From Planctomycetota bacterium (GTDB taxonomy: Bacteria > Planctomycetota > Phycisphaerae > Phycisphaerales > SM1A02), in contig JAAELP010000151.1 of NCBI GenBank assembly GCA_024226535.1, forward strand, positions 1 to 37,725: DNA of 37,725 nucleotides, in the 5' to 3' direction. The translations under genes were made by a program, and so were the position numbers. Position 1 is the stretch's first letter; the number at the start of each line of letters is the position of its first letter. Under the pieces are notes generated by a model that saw only the letters and a list, made by a program, of their open reading frames with translations, had not been told where the DNA came from and did no database searches. Of this stretch, positions 32,396 through 37,725 are shown one piece after another.

Positions 32396-33901
32396 ATGAC
32401 CACGCCTTCCCCCCAGGACACGACGGCACCGGACGCGCCCGCGGCGCCCGCCGACGGCGTTCCCTGGGAGTACAGCGCCGCCCCCGAGCGCACGCCCGTG
32501 AAGATCGACGACCGCTGCCGTCTCTTCATTGGCGGCAAGTTCGTCGCCCCGAAATCGCGCAAGCACTTCCCGACGATCAACCCGGCGACGGAACAGACGC
32601 TCGCGGAGATCGCCGACGGCGGTCCGAAGGATGTCGACGCGGCCGTCGCGGCGGCGCGGGCTGCACAGCCGAAGTGGGCGAAGCTGCGGCCGCAGGAGCG
32701 GGCGAAGTACGTCTTCCGGATCGCGCGGCGCATCCAGGAGCGCTCGCGCGAGCTGGCGGTGCTGGAGACGATGGACGGCGGCAAGCCGATCAAGGAGTCG
32801 CGCGACATCGACGTGCCGCTCGCCGCGCAGCACTTCTTCTACCACGCCGGCTGGTGCGACAAGCTCGCCTGCGCGTTCGCGGGGCGCACGCCGCGCCCGA
32901 TCGGCGTGTGCGGCCAGATCATCCCGTGGAACTTCCCGCTGCTCATGCTGGCGTGGAAGATCGCTCCCGCCATCGCGTGCGGCAACACGAGCGTGCTCAA
33001 GCCCGCGGAGACGACGCCGCTCACCGCCCTGCGCTTCGCGGAGATCTGCCGCGAGGTCGAGCTTCCCGACGGCGTCGTGAACATCGTGACCGGCGGGCCG
33101 GAGACGGGCCGTCTGCTCGTCGAACATCCGGACGTCGACAAGATCGCCTTCACGGGATCGACCGAGGTCGGGCGCCGGATCGCCCGCTCCTGCGCCGAGC
33201 GCCGCCGCCGGCTCACGCTGGAGCTTGGAGGCAAGAGCCCGCACGTCGTGTTCGAGGACGCGTCGATCGACCAGGCGGTCGAGGGCATCGTCCAGGGGAT
33301 CTACTTCAACCAGGGTCACGTCTGCTGCGCCGGCTCGCGTCTGCTCGTCCAGGAGTCGATCCGCGAGCCGTTCATCCGCAAGCTCGAGCACCGGATGAAC
33401 TCGCTGCGGGTGGGCGACCCGCTCGACAAGAACACGGACGTCGGCGCGGTGAACTCCAGGGCGCAGCTCAAGACCATCGAGCACTACCTCGACGTCGGCC
33501 AGGAAGAGGGCGCGACGTTCCACCAGGTGTCGGCGACGGGCGCCGGCGCGCTGCCGAAGAAGGGCTACTGGTGCCGCCCGTGCTTCTTCAGCGACGTGCA
33601 ACCGTCGCACGTGGTCGCGCGGGAGGAGATCTTCGGCCCGGTGCTCGTCGTGATGACGTTCCGAACACCGGAAGAGGCGATCGCGCGGGCCAACGACACA
33701 CCGTACGGCCTCGCCGCCGGCGTGTGGACGGACAAGGGCGCCCGGATGTTCGAGATGGCGCGGCGGCTCAAGGCCGGCGTGATCTGGTGCAACACCTACA
33801 ACCGGTTCGACGCCGCGTCGCCCTTCGGCGGATACCGCGAATCCGGGTTCGGGCGCGAGGGCGGCCAGCACGGGTTGCGCGCCTACGTGGAGCTGACCTG
33901 A
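32396..33901 (+). CDS. NAD-dependent aldehyde dehydrogenase
   Basis: This 501-residue protein starts at ATG 32396. All catalytic elements are present: IIPWNFPLL with the oxyanion Asn (179), LKPAETTPL with the NAD-binding Lys (202), FTGSTEVGR, LELGGKSP with the general-base Glu (276), and NQGHVCCAGSR with nucleophile Cys310. C-terminal EEIFGPVLVVMTF, YGLAAGVWT, IWCNTYNRFDAASPFGGYRE-SGFGREGG are standard. Residues 1-40 are a Pro/Ala-rich extension absent from most members. It oxidises aldehydes to acids; the deoC neighbourhood points to acetaldehyde. It is immediately followed by a shorter, catalytically dead relative, so a mixed complex is possible. Confidence 0.95.
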   Translation: MTTPSPQDTTAPDAPAAPADGVPWEYSAAPERTPVKIDDRCRLFIGGKFVAPKSRKHFPTINPATEQTLAEIADGGPKDVDAAVAAARAAQPKWAKLRPQERAKYVFRIARRIQERSRELAVLETMDGGKPIKESRDIDVPLAAQHFFYHAGWCDKLACAFAGRTPRPIGVCGQIIPWNFPLLMLAWKIAPAIACGNTSVLKPAETTPLTALRFAEICREVELPDGVVNIVTGGPETGRLLVEHPDVDKIAFTGSTEVGRRIARSCAERRRRLTLELGGKSPHVVFEDASIDQAVEGIVQGIYFNQGHVCCAGSRLLVQESIREPFIRKLEHRMNSLRVGDPLDKNTDVGAVNSRAQLKTIEHYLDVGQEEGATFHQVSATGAGALPKKGYWCRPCFFSDVQPSHVVAREEIFGPVLVVMTFRTPEEAIARANDTPYGLAAGVWTDKGARMFEMARRLKAGVIWCNTYNRFDAASPFGGYRESGFGREGGQHGLRAYVELT

Positions 33902-33903
33902 CC

Positions 33904-34776
33904 ATGTCGCGTCTCTCGGTCGTCAAGACCTGCAAGCTGTACATCAACGGGGCGTTCGTGCGCAGCGAGTCCGGACGCACCTTCGCGGCCGAGGACGCCA
34001 ACGGCGAGCTGCTCGCGCACGTGTCGCAGGGCTCGCGCAAGGACGTGCGTGACGCGGTGGACGCGGCGCACGCGGCCCAGGGCCGCTGGTCGTCACGCTC
34101 GGCGTACAACCGCGGGCAGATCCTCTACCGCATGGCGGAGATGATGGAAGGCCGCCGCGGCGAGTTCGTCGAAGCGATCCGGTCCACCACGGGCTACACG
34201 CTCGGCGAAGCGCGACGCGAGGTCGACACGTCGGTCGATCGCCTCGTCTGCTTCGCGGGCTGGGCGGACAAGATCGCCCACGTGCTCGGCGGCGCGAACC
34301 CGGTGGTCGGTCCGTACTACAACTTCACCGTGCCCGAGGCGACGGGCGTGGTCGCCCTGCTCGTCCCCGACGAGCCGCCGCTGCTCTCGCTCGTGTCGAT
34401 GCTCGCCCCGCCGCTGTGCGCGGGCAACACGATCGTCGCCGTCGCGAGCGCCGTTCACCCGCTGCCCGCCGTGCTGCTCAGCGAAGTCTGCGCGACGTCC
34501 GACGTCCCCGCCGGCTCCGTCAACATCATCACCGCCCACCGCACCGAGCTGCTCGAGCACGTCGCCAGCCACCGCGAGATCGAAGCGATCGCCGCCGCGA
34601 ACCTCGACGAGCCCCAACGCATCACGCTCCAGCAACTCGCCGCCGACAACATCACCCGCGTCCACGCCCGCACCCTCGACGACGACGGCTGGTACGACGC
34701 CGACGCGACGGAGTCGCCGTGGACGATCGAGCCCTTCGTCGAGATGAAGACGATCTGGCACCCGTCGGCGACGTAG
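33904..34776 (+). CDS. Short aldehyde-dehydrogenase-like protein lacking catalytic residues
   Basis: ATG 33904 lies two bases after the stop of the full dehydrogenase (290 residues). Residues 1-210 align by eye with the N-terminal NAD-binding part: LYINGAFVRSESGRTFAAED, AAHAAQGRWSSRSAYNRGQI, LLSLVSMLAPPLCAGNTIVA. PWNFP has become PDEPP and the LKPAE segment is VASAV, so Asn and Lys are lost, and the whole segment holding the catalytic Glu and Cys is absent. A helical region (about 215-255) leads to a distinct tail, WTIEPFVEMKTIWHPSAT. I recall similar short partners in other deoC-dehydrogenase operons, so this is probably a conserved non-catalytic subunit, not a fresh truncation. A diverged copy of the tail coding sequence lies at 37320-37418. 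Confidence 0.85.
   Translation: MSRLSVVKTCKLYINGAFVRSESGRTFAAEDANGELLAHVSQGSRKDVRDAVDAAHAAQGRWSSRSAYNRGQILYRMAEMMEGRRGEFVEAIRSTTGYTLGEARREVDTSVDRLVCFAGWADKIAHVLGGANPVVGPYYNFTVPEATGVVALLVPDEPPLLSLVSMLAPPLCAGNTIVAVASAVHPLPAVLLSEVCATSDVPAGSVNIITAHRTELLEHVASHREIEAIAAANLDEPQRITLQQLAADNITRVHARTLDDDGWYDADATESPWTIEPFVEMKTIWHPSAT
34672..34773. repeat. Direct repeat copy A: 3' end of the short dehydrogenase-like gene
   Basis: This segment, ACCCTCGAC to ACG just before the stop codon, recurs in direct orientation at 37320-37418. By hand count 93 of 99 aligned positions agree, with one 3-nt gap. Similarity starts abruptly on the left in both copies. The two copies bracket about 2.5 kb holding four small unrelated genes. 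Confidence 0.88.
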
Positions 34777-34794
34777 GCACGCGGGACACAGGAC

Positions 34795-35154
34795 ATGACG
34801 CAGTCGTCGGAGATCATCGGGTGCACGGCCAATCCGACCGACCTCTTCTGGCTCATCTTCACGAAGTTCAGAAACGACCGAGACATCTCCGGCCATTTTC
34901 TTGGCCAGGCGGCGGCGACGGTTGCCAAGGCCCTGCAATCGGGGACCGGTCCGGGCGTGGTCCACGATCTCGCGACACTGCTCTACCTCGCGTCATGCGA
35001 GGACTGCGATCTCGACTCCACCGTGAGCGAGGAGATCCACGACGATACGGCAGTTGTCACGGTCGTCCCGAATCAGAACACCTCGATTCGACGCCAGGTG
35101 CACATGCGTCGGATCGGTCGGGCCTGGAAGGTCTACTTTCCAGCGCAGATCTGA
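34795..35154 (+). CDS. Hypothetical 119-residue protein, NTF2/DUF4878-like
   Basis: ATG 34795 has CACAGGAC just upstream as a fair ribosome-binding site. No signal peptide or membrane segment is seen. The N-terminal half is helical (DLFWLIFTKFRNDRDISGHF, LGQAAATVAKALQ); the C-terminal half is beta-rich (EIHDDTAVVTVVPNQ, RQVHMRRIGRAWKVYFPAQI). The pattern of an alternating strand ending in GRAWKVYF resembles NTF2-like or DUF4878-type domains, where a final strand reads W-K-V. This is only a shape-level impression. It starts 18 bp after the dehydrogenase-like gene and is the first gene of the segment bracketed by the ALDH-tail repeats; it may be read through from the deoC operon. Confidence 0.65.
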   Translation: MTQSSEIIGCTANPTDLFWLIFTKFRNDRDISGHFLGQAAATVAKALQSGTGPGVVHDLATLLYLASCEDCDLDSTVSEEIHDDTAVVTVVPNQNTSIRRQVHMRRIGRAWKVYFPAQI

Positions 35155-35219
35155 CCCGGCATCCCTTCGTGACGGATGGCGTCGCAGGAGCCAGGCAACT
35201 GCTCGCGTTCTACCCGCGG

Positions 35220-36074
35220 TCAATCAGTGCTTGACGCGTTCAGCCATCGTGCGAGCGCGGAGTCATCTGCTTCACCGGGACGACGCAGAGCGGCCATGAC
35301 GCGCGGTTGACCGAACAGCAGCCGGTGCTCGGCCAGGAACCCGTTGAGCTGATGCTCGGAGAGGTTGCTCAAGCGATCGAAGATTCGCGTCCACGTCGGC
35401 TCGAAGTCCCCGCCCAGCGACCGGGCGATCTCGAGGCGCGCGAGGTGTTCCTGCATTTCCTCTCGCACGACACGCCGCGCGGTGGGATCCTCCGGCCAGA
35501 AGCCCGCTGCCACGTCATCCTTCGTCATGCCCGTAAACGGAATCGGGATCGTCCACGGGTGGGGCGTGCGCCGGCGATAGTCACGTGCGTTCCACCAGAT
35601 GTCTGACCACACGTTGTAGATGTGGCGGAGGTACTCGTTGAGATCCTCGTCCGAAGCGTCGGGGGGCAGGATGGGGTTGCGTCGGGCGACCGTGCGGGGT
35701 TGCTTGACGGGGCCACTGCCATCTGGCGGTGCCGAGCGCTCCTCATCAAGTGCGACTTCTCGAGTTGGTCGGGCCGCGGCCGGTTGTTCCTCAGTGTCGG
35801 TACCGGATCTGCCGGCGCCTCGATCCAGGCGCGTCAACGGAGTTTCGGATGGCTGGCTTGGTTCGCTTTCGTGCACTTCGTCAAGTGCCTGCGTCGAAGA
35901 CTCGGGCTCCGCGGTGGTGATCGCCGCTCCAGGCTCTCCCTTGAGCGTCGACTCAGCAGACCTGACGACCCACCAGACGCCAATACCGGTCGCGATGACC
36001 AGGATGAGCGCGCCCCCCAGTCGCAAAGAACCCGGGCTGAGCTTGTTTGGAGATTGAGCCTGCGTTTCCGCCAT
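35220..36074 (-). CDS. Hypothetical single-pass membrane protein
   Basis: ATG 36074 gives 284 residues, starting just before the only hydrophobic segment LGGALILVIATGIGVWWVV (about 19-37). The frame stays open further upstream, but that part is Arg/His-rich and unlikely. A long Pro/Ser/Glu/Asp-rich linker (about 40-135) leads to a helical C-terminal domain (about 145-284) with NEYLRHIYNVWSDIWWNARD, TIPIPFTGMTKDDVAAGFWP and LARLEIARSLGGDFEPTWTR. The Trp-rich helix pair is distinctive but I do not recognise it. The protein probably has its soluble domain outside the cytoplasm. It is divergent from the small Cys-rich gene at 36168. Codon use is less GC-extreme than in the conserved genes of the window. 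Confidence 0.72.
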   Translation of the reverse strand: MAETQAQSPNKLSPGSLRLGGALILVIATGIGVWWVVRSAESTLKGEPGAAITTAEPESSTQALDEVHESEPSQPSETPLTRLDRGAGRSGTDTEEQPAAARPTREVALDEERSAPPDGSGPVKQPRTVARRNPILPPDASDEDLNEYLRHIYNVWSDIWWNARDYRRRTPHPWTIPIPFTGMTKDDVAAGFWPEDPTARRVVREEMQEHLARLEIARSLGGDFEPTWTRIFDRLSNLSEHQLNGFLAEHRLLFGQPRVMAALRRPGEADDSALARWLNASSTD

Positions 36075-36167
36075 GGTGTCGCGCTTCCGCAAGAGCGCTT
36101 GTGCTCGATCAGATGATGGTAGCATCGAAAGAGTCGTGACTCCCCGATGCGCTGGAGGCAGGTCCCG

Positions 36168-36512
36168 ATGCGAAGATGCAACCGAAGCTCTCTGGGATTC
36201 GCCGCGGTCGTCGTGGTGACGTGCAACGGCACCGTAAGCAGCACGGCACCGGGACCGCAATCAGATCATCCTCGCGCGATGCTCGAGTTGGGTGCACCGG
36301 ACTGCGCAGAGTGTGGTCTTCAACTGATCGATTGCCTGGCTGCGGGCGGAGCGATCCTCGTCTGCGGCGCGCAGTTCCTCGATTGCTGGGATGCGTGCGT
36401 CGGCGAGCCGGCTCTACCAACGACGCCGACCCCGGCTCCCCCCCGCCAGCCTGTGCCACCGCAGCAGCCACCACTCTGGCCGTTTCCTTTCCCGCCCCCA
36501 CCGATGAAATGA
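36168..36512 (+). CDS. Small secreted Cys-rich protein with Pro-rich tail
   Basis: ATG 36168 (114 residues) is preceded by GGAGG at good spacing; ATG 36147 would add seven residues. The N-terminus RRCNRSSLGFAAVVVVTCNG is a short signal peptide. Residues about 35-80 contain six Cys in a compact pattern, CAECGLQLIDC, then CGAQFLDCWDAC, suggesting disulfides outside the cytoplasm. The last 30 residues are almost all Pro, Thr and Ala with a final PFPFPPPPMK, like a cell-wall-spanning or flexible tail. No family is recognised. The following membrane protein begins 55 bp after its stop, on the same strand. Confidence 0.6.
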   Translation: MRRCNRSSLGFAAVVVVTCNGTVSSTAPGPQSDHPRAMLELGAPDCAECGLQLIDCLAAGGAILVCGAQFLDCWDACVGEPALPTTPTPAPPRQPVPPQQPPLWPFPFPPPPMK

Positions 36513-36567
36513 GTACGTGGCGGAGGGACAGGACAAAGGACAGGAAAGGCACAAGGCTCATGGGGTC

Positions 36568-37224
36568 ATGAGACGAGATGGCAAGTCGCGCCGTCAACTC
36601 GAGTTCTCCTTCACCCGATTCGTTGCGGAATGCAGCGTCATCGTTTCAGTTTCTCTGATACTGCCGCGGCTTCTCACAGGCCGCACGCCGGCGATTCTCA
36701 AGACATTGCTTGGCCCACACGACGCGATCAAGTTGGCGGTCGCAGCCTGTGGTTTCGCAACGCTCGCAGTCTTGCTCGGGTTCGGGTTTCTCGTACAAGA
36801 GCGTCGAGGCCCACTGTCTTCGTCGCTTCGCACACTCGTTGCTCTCGTGCCGGCGATCGGGACCGCGACGTTCCTCACCGGTGCGCTGGTGCATGACCTT
36901 GCGGGCTTTCGCCGGGTGGGTCAGGCGCTGTTCATCATCCTTCCGTGCATGGCCTTCGTCCTCATCGTTGTCGTCCGGCCGTTCCGCTGGGAGGGCATTG
37001 CGGCGTTTGCATGTGCCGTTTGCTCGTGGTGGGTCACCCTGGTCTTGGGGAGCAGCCGGCCACAACCTGTGACGATTGTCGTGGTGGTCTCCCTCGTCTT
37101 CGCGTGCGGCTTCGCGGTCTCCGCTCTCCGGAAGGGACCGGCCGCGAGTCGAACTCTCGCGATGCTCACGATCGCCAGTGCCGTTCCTTTGGTTCCGCTT
37201 GTCGCTCAGGCCTTCTCATACTGA
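36568..37224 (+). CDS. Hypothetical integral membrane protein, about six TM helices
   Basis: ATG 36568 gives 218 residues; a GTG at 36517 keeps the frame but has no ribosome-binding site and adds a polar stretch. After a basic start (MRRDGKSRRQLEFSFTRF) come hydrophobic segments CSVIVSVSLILP, LAVAACGFATLAVLLGFGFL, TLVALVPAIGTATFLTGALV, ALFIILPCMAFVLIVVV, GIAAFACAVCSWWVTLVLG, VTIVVVVSLVFACGFAVSAL and MLTIASAVPLVPLVAQAF. No motifs identify a transporter or enzyme family. It is the last gene of the segment between the ALDH-tail repeats. The function is unknown. Confidence 0.68.
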   Translation: MRRDGKSRRQLEFSFTRFVAECSVIVSVSLILPRLLTGRTPAILKTLLGPHDAIKLAVAACGFATLAVLLGFGFLVQERRGPLSSSLRTLVALVPAIGTATFLTGALVHDLAGFRRVGQALFIILPCMAFVLIVVVRPFRWEGIAAFACAVCSWWVTLVLGSSRPQPVTIVVVVSLVFACGFAVSALRKGPAASRTLAMLTIASAVPLVPLVAQAFSY

Positions 37225-37319
37225 GTAGTCCGTCCAGCGCGCCACCTACGCGGACTCAGATCTCGGGCATTGCTGCATCTCCTGCCGATCTGGCTACAAG
37301 AGTGATGGTGAACGGGTCG

Positions 37320-37418
37320 ACCCTCGACGACGACTGGCACGACATCGACGCGACGGAGCCACCGTGGACGATCGAGCCCTTCGTCGAGATGAAAACGATC
37401 TGGCACCCGTCGGCGACG
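37320..37418 (+). pseudogene. Direct repeat copy B: orphan 3' fragment of a short dehydrogenase-like gene
   Basis: This 99-bp fragment encodes TLDDDWHDIDATEPPWTIEP followed by FVEMKTIWHPSAT, matching the tail of the protein encoded at 33904-34776. Differences from copy A keep the reading frame (one codon missing, conservative or silent changes), so the fragment diverged while still coding and then lost its 5' part. The stop codon TAG is TCG here, and the frame runs on into repeat DNA up to 37505. The preceding 80 bp have no similarity to the gene. Confidence 0.85.
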
Positions 37419-37452
37419 TCGCACCAATGGACGCGGTCGGACTCTGGGTTAT

Positions 37453-37490
37453 CACGGAGGGCACGGAGAACCACGGAGAGCACGGAGAAG
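37453..37490. repeat. Short tandem CACGGAG repeat
   Basis: CACGGAG occurs four times, at 37453, 37462, 37472 and 37481, spaced 9-10 bp. Arrays of this kind (CACGGAG with AGAAC or AGGG spacers) are, from memory, a dispersed intergenic repeat in many unrelated bacteria. It lies just downstream of the orphan dehydrogenase fragment, at the edge of the rearranged segment. Confidence 0.8.
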
Positions 37491-37725
37491 AGATTGCCAG
37501 GGTAACTTGACGCATTTCGTCGACGCCTTACCGGCGTTATGCGACACGGCGTAGCCACTTTCCCCCACAGGGATCCCCAAGAGCGACCAAACGATGGGGG
37601 TGTACCGTGCGGTCTGGAAATTCGTTCGTGACAACCTGACGCGCCCTGTCTGCAAAGCACGCTTCAGCACCGCCGACCTGTCGCGCCGGCTGTCACGAGT
37701 TGACGATTCAAAGACGGCGAGTCAT
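37491..37725. other. Non-coding or decayed sequence at window end
   Basis: No frame on either strand has convincing coding character. Short open frames on the minus strand (for example 37452-37670) lack recognisable motifs and run across the CACGGAG repeat. It may be part of the same rearranged segment or the start of a gene beyond the window. Confidence 0.4.

Noticed and set aside
31588..33903. A 1062-codon fused plus-strand protein ending in the short dehydrogenase-like gene
   Set aside because: The first two thirds are the wrong frame of deoC and the full dehydrogenase, and are Arg-rich without motifs; the real start is ATG 33904.
33904..34776. Frameshifted pseudogene of a full aldehyde dehydrogenase
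   Set aside because: The frame is intact, the start is coupled to the upstream gene, and the tail shows frame-preserving divergence in copy B, so a conserved short protein fits better.
37452..37670. Minus-strand 72-codon gene at the window end
   Set aside because: Its C-terminal part is translated from the CACGGAG repeat and no motif is recognised.

Overview
The window is GC-rich bacterial chromosome and most likely comes from a planctomycete of the Phycisphaerae type, probably an uncultured one. This is inferred from three things: a family of secreted proteins ending in paired dockerin-like repeats of the form CPGDLDGSG...DFGDVL...WGPC; a pseudopilin-like protein with a C-terminal DG box; and many lipoproteins and TPR or HEAT-like secreted proteins with no relatives I recognise. 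No rRNA is present. One tRNA-Cys(GCA) was found.

Layout. 1-2167: the N-terminal part of a large secreted Cys-rich repeat protein on the minus strand, cut by the window edge. 2680-7335: three tandem paralogous secreted seven-bladed FG-GAP propellers, each with a paired dockerin-like tail. 7360-9470: tRNA-Cys, a CsgG-like lipoprotein and a secreted protein made of two copies of one domain. 9472-12736: two cyclophilins, a DacZ-type diadenylate cyclase and a four-helix-bundle (S23/IVP) gene, with three arrays of a 9-bp repeat between and around them. 12755-20553: conserved genes gatB, a pseudopilin, sucD, holA, a GH57 glycoside hydrolase and pyrE, plus an unknown lipoprotein. Two small non-coding inverted-repeat elements lie among them. 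20567-25339: a flippase-like membrane protein, a TPR protein and a HEAT-like secreted protein. 25386-31232: a tightly packed oppA-oppB-modA-modB-modC run that joins half a peptide importer to a complete molybdate importer. 31454-34776: deoC, a full aldehyde dehydrogenase and a short dehydrogenase-like protein that lacks the catalytic residues. 34795-37224: four small unrecognised genes with less extreme codon use. This segment is bracketed by two copies of the last ~100 bp of the short dehydrogenase-like gene, so it looks like an acquired or rearranged island.

How the parts work together. The surface-protein block is probably a secreted calcium-dependent adhesin or propeller set. deoC and the aldehyde dehydrogenases would convert deoxyribose-5-phosphate to glyceraldehyde-3-phosphate plus acetaldehyde and then acetate. 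modABC would supply molybdate.

The structure that known features explain least is the 9-bp array family. Eight units in one orientation and eight in the opposite orientation bracket the four-helix-bundle gene, and the inner array unit supplies that gene's stop codon. A third, gene-less copy at 9472-9600 has the same inner boundary around a 12-bp palindrome. This looks like a family of dispersed cassettes. Start codons were chosen by eye from ribosome-binding sites, overlaps and signal peptides; no database search was possible.
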